Of a stretch of DNA of 64,000 nt, positions 35,016 through 44,454 are shown one piece after another. Location: contig NZ_CP044344.1 of assembly GCF_008761635.1 (NCBI RefSeq), forward strand, positions 992,001 through 1,056,000. Direction: 5' to 3'. Both the position numbers and the translations under genes were made by a program. Origin of the DNA: Nocardioides cynanchi. Lineage in GTDB: Bacteria; Actinomycetota; Actinomycetes; Propionibacteriales; Nocardioidaceae. How positions within the stretch are numbered: position 1 is the first letter of the stretch; each line of letters begins with the position of its first letter. Below the pieces are notes generated by a model. That model was not told the DNA's origin. It did no database searches and saw only the letters and a program-made list of their open reading frames with translations.

Positions 35016-35785
35016 CGGCGTCCCCGACTGCCGAACAGCTGCTCGCGCCGCTCGCGCAACCCCCAGGACGTGATCCGGCGCAGCGACTCGCTGGCGACCT
35101 TGCCGCTCATCTTCGAGTCGCCGCGGACCCGCTCGACGAACTCGATCGGCACCTCGCGCACCCTCAGCCCGCTGCGCAGGCAGCGCACCACCATGTCGGT
35201 CTGGAAGACGTAGCCGGTGCTCTCCACCGCGTCGAGGTCGATCGTCTCGAGGGTGCTCCGTCGGAAGAGCCGGTAGCCGGCCGTGGCGTCGCGCACGCTC
35301 ACCCCGAGCAGCATCCGGACGTAGAGGTTGCCGCCGCGCGAGAGCGCCTCGCGGCGCCGGGGCCAGTTCACCACGCTCCCGCCCGGGACCCAGCGGGACC
35401 CGATCACGAGGTCGGCGTCGGCGAGGGCCTCTCGGAGCAGGTGGAGCTGCTCGGGCTGGTGTGACCCGTCCGCATCCATCTCGCCGATCACGTCGTACCC
35501 GGCCGCGAGAGCGAGCGTGAACCCGTGCTTGTACGCCGCACCGAGACCTGCCTTGACCGTGCGGTGCACCACCTGGATCGCCTCGTCGCCCGCGGCCAGC
35601 TCGTCGGCGAGCCTGCCGGTGCCGTCCGGAGAGCCGTCGTCGACCACCAGGACGTCGACGTCCGGCTGGGCAGTCCGCAGCCGGCCGACGATCCAGGCGA
35701 GGTTGTCGGCCTCGTTGTAGGTCGGCATCACCATCACCGTGCGGCCGGGTGGCACCGGGCGCAGGGTCGGCTGGTCAGTGGTCAC
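35012..35785 (-). CDS. ppm1: Polyprenol-phosphate mannosyltransferase (GT2, Ppm1 domain)
   Basis: 257 aa. GT2 DPM1-like enzyme: MVMPTYNEADNL, VVDDGSPDGT and EMDADGSHQPEQL give the DxD-type nucleotide-sugar site. It transfers mannose from GDP-mannose to polyprenyl phosphate at the inner membrane face, feeding lipoglycan and protein O-mannosylation. In mycobacteria this domain is fused to Lnt; here it directly follows lnt with a 4-bp overlap. Confidence 0.88.
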   Translation of the reverse strand: MTTDQPTLRPVPPGRTVMVMPTYNEADNLAWIVGRLRTAQPDVDVLVVDDGSPDGTGRLADELAAGDEAIQVVHRTVKAGLGAAYKHGFTLALAAGYDVIGEMDADGSHQPEQLHLLREALADADLVIGSRWVPGGSVVNWPRRREALSRGGNLYVRMLLGVSVRDATAGYRLFRRSTLETIDLDAVESTGYVFQTDMVVRCLRSGLRVREVPIEFVERVRGDSKMSGKVASESLRRITSWGLRERREQLFGSRGRR

Positions 35786-37326
35786 GCGTAGGTCCTGTCG
35801 TCGGATGAGATCGGCACCTCAGGTGCGGGAGCCGGTCGGCGGGAACGACGATACTGACCCCGCTGCAACCCCCAGGCCAGCAGCCACCCGGCCACCACGA
35901 GGAGGACGCAGCCGCGTCCCACCGACGGGCCGATCAGCACGGCCGGGGTGACCGCGTCGATGAGCCCGACCCGGGCCTCGACGTAGGAGCGGGTCTGGAG
36001 CGGGGCGCTGGTCACGAGGGTGCCGTCGGGGGCGATCACGCCGGTGACCCCGTTGATCGCCGCCACCACGACGTAGCGGTCGGTCTCGAGGGCACGGAGC
36101 CGGCTGATCGCGAACTGCTGGTCGATCTGGGCGGTGTGGATGAACATCGCGTTGCTGGTCTGGACCACGATCAGCTGTCCGCCGTGGGAGAGCTGGGCGT
36201 ACAGGCCGTCGTCGTAGGCCACGTCGAAGCAGATCGCGTCGGCGACGTGGGTGCCGGCGATCTCGAGGGGGGTGACCCGGGTGCCACGCACCATGTCGCG
36301 CCGGACCTGGGCGAGCTCGGGGAGGTGGGAGCCGAACACCGACCGCCACGGGACGTACTCGCCGAAGGGGACCGGATGCCACTTCGTGTACCGGTCTCCG
36401 GCACCGGTGACGGGGTCGAAGACGATCCCCTGGTTGAGCACGTGCCGGGGCCCGTCGGCGACGACCACGCCGGCCAGGAGCGGCACGTCCACCGCGGAGA
36501 CCGCTGCGGTCAGCTCGGCGCCCATCGAGGGGTCGAGGAACGGGTCGACCGCGGTGGAGTTCTCGGGCCACACCACGAAGTCGGGTCGGGGCGTGGCGCC
36601 GGTCGCGACGTCCCGGGCCAGCCGTTCGGTCTCGGCGGTGTGGCTCGCGGTGATCTCCCGGTAGTGCGCGAGGACGTCGGTGCCGTCGCCCGGCACGTTG
36701 CCCTGCACCGCGGCGACCCGGATCGACGACACCGGGCTCGCGTCGTACGGCGCCACCTGGGGCACCAGGCCCAGCGCGAGGACAGCGCCCAGTGCGGCGA
36801 CGACCACGACGCGGGCCCTCCCCCGCTCGGTGCAGGTCGCGGCGAGGAGTGCCCCGACCAGGGCCAGCACGAGGCTGACCCCGGTGGCGCCGACGTAGGG
36901 CAGCAGCCGCGCCAGGGGCGTGTCCACGACGGCGTAGGACAGTCGGCCCCACGGCATCCCACCGGCCGGCCAGTCGGTGCGGAGGTTCTCCATGGCCACC
37001 CAGGCCACCGCTAGCCACACCGGTGCCGCCGGCAACCGGCGCAACGGCACCGCTGCCGCGCCCAGCAAGCCGTACCAGAGCGCCTGGGCCGCTGCGAGCC
37101 CCAGCCACGGAAGGGTGCCGACCACGTGCAGCCACCAGAGCAGCGTGACCTGGAAGGCGGCACCGAACGCCAGGCCGGGCAGCCAGGCCGTGCGCGCGGG
37201 CAGGCCGCCGGTGAGCACGAAGAAGGCAGCCACGGCAAGCGGCAGCAGCAGCCAGACGTGCGTCGGCTGGAAGGGCAGCGAGAGACCGGCCCCGGCGAGG
37301 AGCGCCAGGAGGATGCGAGCCGGCAT
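35782..37326 (-). CDS. lnt: Apolipoprotein N-acyltransferase
   Basis: 514 aa, about eight N-terminal membrane helices (1-200), then a nitrilase domain facing the outside (about 225-470) and a last helix. Catalytic triad visible: Glu in VVWPENST, Lys in YTKWHPVPFGEYVPWR, Cys in ADAICFDVAY. N-acylates the lipid-modified cysteine of lipoproteins, of which several are encoded in this window. Confidence 0.9.
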   Translation of the reverse strand: MPARILLALLAGAGLSLPFQPTHVWLLLPLAVAAFFVLTGGLPARTAWLPGLAFGAAFQVTLLWWLHVVGTLPWLGLAAAQALWYGLLGAAAVPLRRLPAAPVWLAVAWVAMENLRTDWPAGGMPWGRLSYAVVDTPLARLLPYVGATGVSLVLALVGALLAATCTERGRARVVVVAALGAVLALGLVPQVAPYDASPVSSIRVAAVQGNVPGDGTDVLAHYREITASHTAETERLARDVATGATPRPDFVVWPENSTAVDPFLDPSMGAELTAAVSAVDVPLLAGVVVADGPRHVLNQGIVFDPVTGAGDRYTKWHPVPFGEYVPWRSVFGSHLPELAQVRRDMVRGTRVTPLEIAGTHVADAICFDVAYDDGLYAQLSHGGQLIVVQTSNAMFIHTAQIDQQFAISRLRALETDRYVVVAAINGVTGVIAPDGTLVTSAPLQTRSYVEARVGLIDAVTPAVLIGPSVGRGCVLLVVAGWLLAWGLQRGQYRRSRRPAPAPEVPISSDDRTYA

Positions 37327-37728
37327 GAGCAGACGGTAACCGCTCTGGCCTGACCGGAGGGGTGGTCGGCCCTTCGGGCCGACCGGGTCACGACTGGCTG
37401 CCGCAGCCCCGGAAGTTGTCTAGGGGGACCGACTCCCCCTCCGGTCTCGCTCTCGAGCTGCAGGGTCCGACTCCGCCGACCAGCCGCCACCGGTGGGCGG
37501 CCTCCCACCGGGCGAGCCGGTCACCCGGACGTCGGTCCCGCATGCCCGAATGCCAAAGCGATCGACACGCACTTTCGGGTGTGGCCGACCTGGTTGTCAA
37601 CCAGCCGCTGACCTGCGATGACGCGGAAAAGCGCAGGTCAGCAGGCATCCGGATACCAGGAATTTTCCGGGATTTGTCCTGCTGGAGCGGCGTGTCCGCC
37701 GCCGACACACCGCCGGGGTGAACGCTCG
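37327..37728. other. 400-bp intergenic region with two strong inverted repeats
   Basis: GGTCGGCCC-TTC-GGGCCGACC at 37364-37384, upstream of lnt, and an 11-bp-arm stem (GCTGACCTGCG...CGCAGGTCAGC) near 37607-37642, which can end transcription of the kam operon coming from the right. No gene with a ribosome site was found. Confidence 0.55.
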
Positions 37729-38136
37729 CTAACCGGGGACGACGACGGTGCCGGTGGCGGTCGTGGCGACCAGCGGCGGCTCGAGCACCTCGGCCGCCCC
37801 GGGACGCTCCTCGGTGGCGGCTCCGCGGGCCACGACGTGGACCGCGAGCTCCAGCACCCGGCTGCGGTTGCCGGCGCGGACCAGCTCGCAGACGACCTCG
37901 AGCACGTCGCCGGCCCGGACCGGGGCCTTGAACTGGACGTCGGAGTACGACGCGAACAGGCCCTCGTCGCCGTCGGTGCGGATGCACATCTCGGTGGCCA
38001 CGTCGCCGAACAGGGCCAGGCTGTAGGCGCCGTCGACGAGGTTGCCCGCGTAGTGGGCGTGGGAGTAGGGCACGTAGCGGCGATGCACCACCCGGGTCCC
38101 TACGACCGGTCCGCCGGTCGGGCCTGTCGAGACCAT
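37729..38136 (-). CDS. kal: 3-aminobutyryl-CoA ammonia-lyase-like hotdog protein
   Basis: 135 aa, single hotdog fold. The sequence RRYVPYSHAHYAGNLVDGAYSLALFGDVATE matches Kal of the lysine pathway, which removes ammonia from 3-aminobutyryl-CoA to give crotonyl-CoA. The ATG overlaps the kamE stop by one base (TGATG). The last gene of the kam operon on this strand. No 3-keto-5-aminohexanoate cleavage enzyme (kce) is found adjacent. Confidence 0.82.
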   Translation of the reverse strand: MVSTGPTGGPVVGTRVVHRRYVPYSHAHYAGNLVDGAYSLALFGDVATEMCIRTDGDEGLFASYSDVQFKAPVRAGDVLEVVCELVRAGNRSRVLELAVHVVARGAATEERPGAAEVLEPPLVATTATGTVVVPG

Positions 38137-38909
38137 CAGCCTGCCTTCCTGTTCGTCACTCGGTGGACCAGGAACGAGGCCACCTCGCCGGGCGTCGTAC
38201 CTCGTCCGAACACCCGGTCGACGCCGAGCTGGTCGGCCATGTTCTCGTCGAAACGGGGGCCGCCCACGATCAGCAGGGGCCGGGTCGAGGCCGGGTAGGA
38301 CTCGCGGAACGCCGCCGACATCTCGCGGGTGTTCAGGAGGTGGGCGTCGCGCTGGGTGACGACCTGGGAGACCAGGACGGCGTCGGCCTTCTCCTGGCGG
38401 GCCCGCTCCACGAGCTGCGGGACGCTGACCTGGGCACCGAGGTTCACCACCTTGAGCTCGCGGTAGTACTCCAGGCCCTTCTCGCCGGCGAAGCCCTTGA
38501 TGTTGAGGATGGCGTCGATGCCGACCGTGTGGGCATCGGTGCCGATGCAGCCCCCGACGACGACCAGACGGCGGCGCAGGCTGCGCTTGATCGCGGCGTT
38601 CGCCTCCTTGGGGGTCAGCAGCGGGTAGTCCCGCTCCACGACCACGACCGACGAGGGGTCCACGAGGTGGTGGACGCGGCCGTAGACGACGAAGAACGTG
38701 AACCCGTCCCCCATCGGCTTGGCGTGCACCACCAGCGCGGGATCCATGCCCATCTTGTTGGCCAGCTGGGCGGCGGCGCCTTCCGCGATCTTGGAGTGCG
38801 CGATCGGAAGGGTGAAGCTCAGCTGGACCATGCCGTCGCCGGTGGTGTCGCCGTACGGGCGGATCGGGCCGGTCCCGCCGCTGGTCGAGCCGGCCGAGGC
38901 CTTGCTCAT
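38136..38909 (-). CDS. kamE: Lysine 5,6-aminomutase beta subunit
   Basis: 257 aa. B12-binding DxHxxG motif is DAHTVG (Asp125, His127). Lys138, eleven residues after that histidine as in the clostridial enzyme, is the expected PLP-binding lysine. Moves an amino group between carbons 6 and 5 of lysine using adenosylcobalamin and PLP. ATGA overlap with kamD ensures coupled synthesis. Confidence 0.92.
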   Translation of the reverse strand: MSKASAGSTSGGTGPIRPYGDTTGDGMVQLSFTLPIAHSKIAEGAAAQLANKMGMDPALVVHAKPMGDGFTFFVVYGRVHHLVDPSSVVVVERDYPLLTPKEANAAIKRSLRRRLVVVGGCIGTDAHTVGIDAILNIKGFAGEKGLEYYRELKVVNLGAQVSVPQLVERARQEKADAVLVSQVVTQRDAHLLNTREMSAAFRESYPASTRPLLIVGGPRFDENMADQLGVDRVFGRGTTPGEVASFLVHRVTNRKAG

Positions 38910-40480
38910 CGTCCCTCCTCCAGGATCTCGCTGGCCGGGTTGAGGTAGCCCGGCGCCTTCTCGGCGACGCCCTCGAGTCCGCGGCCCTGATCGGCGGGCC
39001 GCTTCATCAGGCCGAACGTGCCGTCGGCGATCGCCTCCAGCAGTGGCGCGCGTCCGGGCTCGGCCGCGATCTGCTCGAGCAGGTCGATCGTCTCGGCGAG
39101 CACCGTGCGGGCCCGCTCGGCGATGAAGCCGTCGGGTGCGGGCCGGAAGTCCTCGCGCAGGTTGCCGGCGGCGTTCATCACGTAGCGGACGTTCTGCAGG
39201 GCCAGGTCGCGGTCGGAGAGCCACGGCGTCACCACGGCCTCCGTCATCATCCCGACCAGCAGGATGCCCTGCCCGGTCAGCGCCCCCACGAGGTTGAAGA
39301 AGCCGTCGAGGAGGTAGCCCTTGAACACGTCACCGGTCATGTGCCGGGTCGGCGGCATCCACTTCAGCGGCGCGTTCGGGAACAGGTCGCGGGCCAGCAT
39401 CGCGTGCGCGAGCTCCAGCCGGAACGAGTCCGGGATGTCGGGGTCGATCTCGAACGCGTGGCCGAGGCCGAGCTGCCAGTCCTCGAGACCCGCCTCCTTG
39501 GCGAAGTACTCGTTGAGGAGCTGGCTGGTGGTGACCGTGTGCGCCGCCTCGACGGCGTCGGCCGTGGTCAGGTAGTTGTCCTCACCGGTGTTGATGATGA
39601 TGCCGGCGCGGGCGTGGACCTGGCGGCTGAAGCGCTGGTCGACGAACGTCCGGATCGGGTTGATGTCGCGGAAGAGGATCCCGTACATCGAGTCGTTGAG
39701 CATCATGTCGAGCCGCTCGAGGCCCGCCAGCGCCGCGATCTCCGGCATGCACAGTCCGCTGGCGTAGTTGGTCAGCCGGACGTAGCGGCCGAGCTCACGC
39801 GAGGTCTCGTCGAGGGCCGCCCGCATCAGCCGGAAGTTCTCCTGGGTGGCGTAGGTGCCGGCGAACCCCTCGCGGGTCGCCCCCTCGGGCACGAAGTCGA
39901 GCAGGCTCTGGCCGGTGGACCGGATCACCGCGATCACGTCGGCGCCCTCACGGGCGGCGGCCTGGGCCTGCGGGATGTCCTCGTAGATGTCGCCGGTGGC
40001 CACGATCAGATAGATCCACGGCTGTGCGGGTGCGTCGCCGATCCGGGCGATCAGCCGCTCGCGCTCCTTGCGGCGCTGGTCGATCCGCTTGATCCCGGCT
40101 CCCACCTGGCGCCTGGCGGCGTTCCCGGCGCGGGTCGCGTCCTGGCCCTCGGGGATCCGGAAGCGCACGGAGCCCGCCGAGGCCTTCTCGGCGAGCTCGC
40201 GGAGGTCGGCCCCCTCACCACGTCGTACGGCGTCCCAGACCGGCAGCGAGACCCCGTGCTCCAGCCCGACATCGGCGCGCACACTGTCCACGAGCCGGTT
40301 GACCCACGGCGTGCCCTCGGCGTCGGCGCCGTCGAGACCGGCGAGCCGCAGCGTGGCGCGCTCGACCGACACGGTCGTGTGCCGCTGGGCGATCCTGACG
40401 ATCGGGCGGCCGACCTTGCGGGCCAGCGAGCGCGCCTGGCGGACGGTGGCAGGGTCGAGCTCGAGCTTGCCGCGTGACAT
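38906..40480 (-). CDS. kamD: Lysine 5,6-aminomutase alpha subunit
   Basis: 524 aa, normal length for the alpha subunit, TIM-barrel. Conserved blocks WIYLIVATGDIYEDIPQAQA, GVIAVIRSTGQSLLD-type region and YATQENFRLMR. Forms the catalytic complex with KamE. Starts directly after the kdd stop (TAG then ATG). Confidence 0.92.
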   Translation of the reverse strand: MSRGKLELDPATVRQARSLARKVGRPIVRIAQRHTTVSVERATLRLAGLDGADAEGTPWVNRLVDSVRADVGLEHGVSLPVWDAVRRGEGADLRELAEKASAGSVRFRIPEGQDATRAGNAARRQVGAGIKRIDQRRKERERLIARIGDAPAQPWIYLIVATGDIYEDIPQAQAAAREGADVIAVIRSTGQSLLDFVPEGATREGFAGTYATQENFRLMRAALDETSRELGRYVRLTNYASGLCMPEIAALAGLERLDMMLNDSMYGILFRDINPIRTFVDQRFSRQVHARAGIIINTGEDNYLTTADAVEAAHTVTTSQLLNEYFAKEAGLEDWQLGLGHAFEIDPDIPDSFRLELAHAMLARDLFPNAPLKWMPPTRHMTGDVFKGYLLDGFFNLVGALTGQGILLVGMMTEAVVTPWLSDRDLALQNVRYVMNAAGNLREDFRPAPDGFIAERARTVLAETIDLLEQIAAEPGRAPLLEAIADGTFGLMKRPADQGRGLEGVAEKAPGYLNPASEILEEGR

Positions 40481-41779
40481 CTAGAGCCTCCGCTCGAAGA
40501 GGCTGCGTACACCGGCGTCCGCACGGAGAAGCTCGAGCGCGTACGCCGCGTGGCCGGGCGTGTAGCCGTTGCCCACGAGCATGGTCACGTCGGCCGCGAG
40601 ACCCTCGGCCCCCAGAGCGGCCGCCGGGAAGGACGTCGCCATCGAGAAGAAGACCACGGTGCCGCCCGGGGCGGTGGCCAGGATGGCGCCACCCTCGCAG
40701 CCGGGCACGTCGACGCAGACGACGGTGATGTCGGCCGCTCCCCCGGTCGCCGCCACGGCGTCGCGCAGGGCGATCGGGTCGCGGGCGTCGGCGACCACGA
40801 CGTCGTCCGCGAGTCCGCTGGCCCGCAGCAGCGCCGCCTCGGCGTCGTTCGGGACCACGCCGACGGTGCGCCGGCAGCCGGCTCGCCGGGCAGCGGCCAG
40901 GCTGAGCGACCCGGACTTGCCCGCGCCGCCGATCACCGCGACCACCGGGCCCTCGGTGGTCGAGCCGGCGTGTTCGGTGGTCGAGCCGGCGTGTTCGGTG
41001 GTCGAGCCGGCGTTTTCGGTGGTCGAGCCGGCGTTTTCGGTGGTCGAGCCGGCGTGTTCGGTGGTCGAGCGGGCGTTTTCGGTGGTCGAGCCGGCGTGTT
41101 CGGTGGTCGAGCGGGCGTTTTCGGTGGTCGAGCGGGCGTTTTCGGTGGTCGAGCGGGCGTTTTCGGTGGTCGAGCGGAGTCGAGACCACTGCGCCACGAC
41201 CCGCGCCGTGAGCGCCGGTGCACCGCAGACGTCCATCACGGCCAGGCTGAGGGCGGGCGGCAGGTCGTCGGGGATCGTGGCTGCGATCGAGCGGCCGAAG
41301 AGCACGGCGTACCCGTCGGCCGGCACCTGCTCACTGAGGCCGTCCCAGCGCTCGAGGCCGTCCTCGATCATCAGGGGTGTCAGGGTCAGCGAGACCAGGG
41401 TGGCCACGTGGTCGCCCTCGTGCAGCCCGAGGGTCGACTCGGGGCCGACCTCCTCGACCGTCCCGATCAGCATGCCGCCCGAGCCGGTCACCGGGTTCTG
41501 CATCTTGCCGCGGGTAGCGACGATGTCGAGCACCTCGCGGCGCACGGCGTCCCCGTCGGTCCGGCCGTCGACCGTGTGCTTGCCCTCCAGCTGGCGGAAC
41601 GACGCGGCGTCGAGGTTGAGCGTCTCCACCCGCACCCGCACCTCGTCGGGCCAGAGCTCCCGGCGGTTGTCGAGCCGCTCGGCGGCCTGCGGCAGCACGA
41701 CCGCGTCGTCGAGCACCCGGTGCAGCCCCGTGGGGTCCGCAGCCCGCGACGCGACCGAATCCGTGCGAGACGCCGTCAT
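40481..41779 (-). CDS. kdd: 3,5-diaminohexanoate dehydrogenase with internal heptapeptide repeat
   Basis: 432 aa against about 350 expected. Zinc-less MDR-type NAD oxidoreductase: N-terminal domain (VETLNLDAASFRQLEG), then Rossmann VVAVIGGAGKSGSLSLAAARRAG. Between them residues about 203-277 are ten copies of STTENAR/STTEHAG-type repeats, encoded by a 21-bp minisatellite. The repeat sits on the loop before the first Rossmann strand, so the enzyme may tolerate it. It oxidises and deaminates 3,5-diaminohexanoate in lysine catabolism. First gene of the kdd-kamD-kamE-kal operon. Confidence 0.88.
   Translation of the reverse strand: MTASRTDSVASRAADPTGLHRVLDDAVVLPQAAERLDNRRELWPDEVRVRVETLNLDAASFRQLEGKHTVDGRTDGDAVRREVLDIVATRGKMQNPVTGSGGMLIGTVEEVGPESTLGLHEGDHVATLVSLTLTPLMIEDGLERWDGLSEQVPADGYAVLFGRSIAATIPDDLPPALSLAVMDVCGAPALTARVVAQWSRLRSTTENARSTTENARSTTENARSTTEHAGSTTENARSTTEHAGSTTENAGSTTENAGSTTEHAGSTTEHAGSTTEGPVVAVIGGAGKSGSLSLAAARRAGCRRTVGVVPNDAEAALLRASGLADDVVVADARDPIALRDAVAATGGAADITVVCVDVPGCEGGAILATAPGGTVVFFSMATSFPAAALGAEGLAADVTMLVGNGYTPGHAAYALELLRADAGVRSLFERRL
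40953..41177. repeat. 21-bp minisatellite inside kdd (ten full units)
   Basis: Plus-strand unit TCGGTGGTCGAGCCGGCGTGT, with variants GCGTTT and GCGGGCG; ten complete units from 40953 to 41162, then a partial one. All units keep the kdd frame. The unit carries GGTGGTCGAGC, similar to intergenic repeats common in Nocardioides-type genomes (known background). Confidence 0.95.
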
Positions 41780-41968
41780 TCTCTGATTATCCTCCGCGAT
41801 CCGGGGTTTGTACGAAAGAATCTGCGGCGTGGCATTGGACTAGCCGCACGTTCTCCGCCTACTCTGACAGAAGCGCACCGGGCGACACAACCGGCACGCC
41901 GACCTGCCCGCACTGCCCGCACCGGCTCTACGCCCCTGGGCTGCCTTGCACCCCGAGGAGACCTCACG

Positions 41969-43423
41969 ATGAGCATCGAGACGTCGACCGGTCTGGAGAC
42001 CGGTCAGCCCTATCCCTACCGCCGCGTGGAGCTGGTGGAGCCCGACTGGACCCGCTTCCCGGGCTGGAAGGACGTCACCGCCGACGACTGGGCGTCGGCC
42101 CAGTGGCAACGCGCCCACTGCGTGAAGAACGTCAAGCAGCTGCGCGAGCTGATGGGCGACCTGGTCGACGACCGGTTCTACGCCGACCTCGAGCGTGACC
42201 AGGCCGAGCGCGCCACCATGTCGATGCTGGTGCCCCCGCAGATGATGAACACGATCGCGCGCTACGACGAGCCGGCCGGCCCGGGCTCGCTGACCGACGC
42301 GTTCTACGCCGACCCCGTGCGGCACTACATGCTGCCCGTCTTCAGCGACCGTCGTACCGACTGGTCCTCCCACCCGCACGCCACCCGCGACTCCCTGCAC
42401 GAGCACGACATGTGGGCGACCGAGGGCCTGACCCACCGCTACCCGACCAAGGTGCTGGCCGAGCTGCTGCCGACCTGCCCGCAGTACTGCGGGCACTGCA
42501 CGCGGATGGACCTCGTGGGCAACTCCACGGCGGTGATCGACAAGCTGAAGTTCGTCGGCAAGCCCAACGACCGGCTCGGCGACATGCTCGACTACCTGCG
42601 TCGTACGCCGGGTGTTCGCGACGTCGTCGTCTCCGGCGGTGACGTGGCGAACATGCCGTGGCCGCGCCTCGAGGCGTTCCTGACCTCGGTGCTCGAGGTG
42701 GAGAACATCCGCGACATCCGGCTGGCCACCAAGGCGCTGATGGGGATGCCGCAGCACTGGCTCCAGCCCGACGTGGTCGAGGGCATGACCCGGATCGGCA
42801 AGATCTCGCGGGAGCGCGGCGTCTCGGTCGCCATCCACACCCACGTCAACCACGCGAACTCCGTGACGCCCCTGGTGGCGCAGGCGACGCGCACGATGCT
42901 CGACACCGGCATCCGCGACGTCCGCAACCAGGGCGTGATCCTGAACGGCGTCAACGCCGACCCGCACGCCCTGCTCGACCTCTGTTTCGCCCTGCTCGAC
43001 GGCGCGCAGATCATGCCGTACTACTTCTACATGTGCGACATGATCCCGTTCTCGGAGCACTGGCGGGTCTCAGTCGCCGATGCCCAGAAGCTGCAGCACG
43101 CGATCATGGGCTACCTGCCGGGTTTCGCCACCCCCCGGATCGTCTGCGACGTGCCCTACGTCGGCAAGCGGTGGATCCACCAGCTCGCGTCCTACGACAC
43201 CGAGCGCGGGATCAGCCACTGGACCAAGAACTACCGCACCTCGATCGAGGCCAGCGACCCCGAGGCGCTGACCCGCACCTACGAGTACTACGACCCGATC
43301 CACACCCTGCCCGAATCCGGCCAGGCCTGGTGGGCCGAGCACGGGCAGCTCGACGAGTCGGCCCTCAAGGCCGCCGAGGTCGCCGAGGCCTCACGTCGTA
43401 CCGCCGCGCTCCAGGCCCACTGA
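41969..43423 (+). CDS. kamA: Lysine 2,3-aminomutase (radical SAM, PLP)
   Basis: 484 aa from the ATG at 41969 (GAGGAG 9 nt upstream). Radical SAM cluster ligands CPQYCGHC (Cys170, Cys174, Cys177); PLP-lysine region DVPYVGKRW near residue 400. Interconverts alpha-lysine and beta-lysine, feeding KamDE. Divergent from kdd across 189 bp, so both directions of the pathway probably share control. Confidence 0.9.
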   Translation: MSIETSTGLETGQPYPYRRVELVEPDWTRFPGWKDVTADDWASAQWQRAHCVKNVKQLRELMGDLVDDRFYADLERDQAERATMSMLVPPQMMNTIARYDEPAGPGSLTDAFYADPVRHYMLPVFSDRRTDWSSHPHATRDSLHEHDMWATEGLTHRYPTKVLAELLPTCPQYCGHCTRMDLVGNSTAVIDKLKFVGKPNDRLGDMLDYLRRTPGVRDVVVSGGDVANMPWPRLEAFLTSVLEVENIRDIRLATKALMGMPQHWLQPDVVEGMTRIGKISRERGVSVAIHTHVNHANSVTPLVAQATRTMLDTGIRDVRNQGVILNGVNADPHALLDLCFALLDGAQIMPYYFYMCDMIPFSEHWRVSVADAQKLQHAIMGYLPGFATPRIVCDVPYVGKRWIHQLASYDTERGISHWTKNYRTSIEASDPEALTRTYEYYDPIHTLPESGQAWWAEHGQLDESALKAAEVAEASRRTAALQAH

Positions 43424-43440
43424 GCGCGCGGTCGGAATCA

Positions 43441-43503
43441 CGCCGTTTGGTCCCAAACCGCAGGTTTCGGGTCCTGAAATCTGCGGTTTGGGACCAAACG
43501 GCG
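43441..43503. repeat. GTTTGG palindrome pair, locus 2 (inverted)
   Basis: Copies at 43441-43462 and 43482-43503, opposite orientation, linker TTTCGGGTCCTGAAAT. Directly downstream of kamA; could also work as a terminator hairpin. Confidence 0.85.
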
Positions 43504-43551
43504 GGTCGACCGAGACGCCTCGGCCACAGACTCCATGCCTAGGGTGGTCGG

Positions 43552-44448
43552 GTGGAGATCCCGCGGCGCTCGGTCCTGGTCGCCGGGCTCGGGGTGCTCG
43601 CCACCGCATGTTCCGGCCACTCGTCCGACGCCAGCGCACCTGCGGGGTGGGTGGCGCCGAGCCGCATCGGCATCGGCTCCTACCCCGCGGACCCCACGAC
43701 GGCGAGGTCCGACCCCACTGCCACCGGGCTGCCGTCGGTCACGCTCTGGGTGCCGGGGCCGGGCGAGCTCGTGCCGGCCTGCAAGGTCGCCGCCGTACGA
43801 CGGGTCGAGGCGGGGGGCAGCGGGGGTCAGACCGCGCTTCAGGTGATCGACGCACAGTACGGCGGCCTGCTCGCCGACAGCGCCAGCGTGCTGGTCGTGA
43901 CCCGGTCGTGGAGCACCGCAACCGGGCGCCTCACCACCGGAGGGCACACCTACGACGTCCGGCTGAGCCGGGCGGGTGCGTCCTGGCGGGTGACCGCCGT
44001 AAACCCGTCGCGACCGGGAGCACCGGCAACACACCTGACCCCCGCCGCGCGTCGCGTCCTCGCCGAGGACCGGATCACTCTGCCACCCGCCGCGGCCGCC
44101 GACATCCGCTCCGGCCGGGTGCACGACTCGGTCCTGACCGCGCTGCTCACGGTCGCCCGTACCCACCGCCCGCACGTCAGCGTCGTGCGCACCGGGCACC
44201 CGCTCCACGTCTTCGGTACGACGCGCCTCAGCGACCACCCGCAGGGCCGGGCGTTCGACACCTGGGCGATCGACGGCCAGTCCGTCGTCGACCCGCGAAC
44301 TCCGCGGACCCCGGTCGAGGACTACATGCACGCGGTGGCCGCCGCCGGTTCCTACAACGTCGGCGGCCCCTACCTGCTCGGCGCGGCTCCGCAGTGGTTC
44401 AGCGACGACACCCACCACGACCACGTGCACGCCGGCTTCACCACCTGA
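43552..44448 (+). CDS. Lipoprotein with C-terminal peptidase M15-like (VanY-type) signature
   Basis: 298 aa from GTG at 43552. Lipobox VLATAC (Cys20). The N-terminal two-thirds are unrecognised. Near the C-terminus LSDHPQGRAFDTWAID matches the SxHxxGxAxD zinc site of D-Ala-D-Ala carboxypeptidases, and FSDDTHHDHVHAGF supplies the HxDHxH part. A periplasm-side peptidoglycan hydrolase or a degenerate relative is inferred. Confidence 0.7.
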   Translation: MEIPRRSVLVAGLGVLATACSGHSSDASAPAGWVAPSRIGIGSYPADPTTARSDPTATGLPSVTLWVPGPGELVPACKVAAVRRVEAGGSGGQTALQVIDAQYGGLLADSASVLVVTRSWSTATGRLTTGGHTYDVRLSRAGASWRVTAVNPSRPGAPATHLTPAARRVLAEDRITLPPAAAADIRSGRVHDSVLTALLTVARTHRPHVSVVRTGHPLHVFGTTRLSDHPQGRAFDTWAIDGQSVVDPRTPRTPVEDYMHAVAAAGSYNVGGPYLLGAAPQWFSDDTHHDHVHAGFTT

Positions 44449-44454
44449 CGGCGG

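Noticed and set aside
37388..37728. Gene downstream of kal
   Set aside because: Frames here have no ribosome site and consist of inverted repeats.
40953..41177. CRISPR array
   Set aside because: Units are contiguous 21-bp repeats with no spacers, in frame within kdd, and there are no cas genes.
41780..41968. Cobalamin riboswitch in front of the kam genes
   Set aside because: No B12-box-like sequence or matching fold could be recognised in this space.
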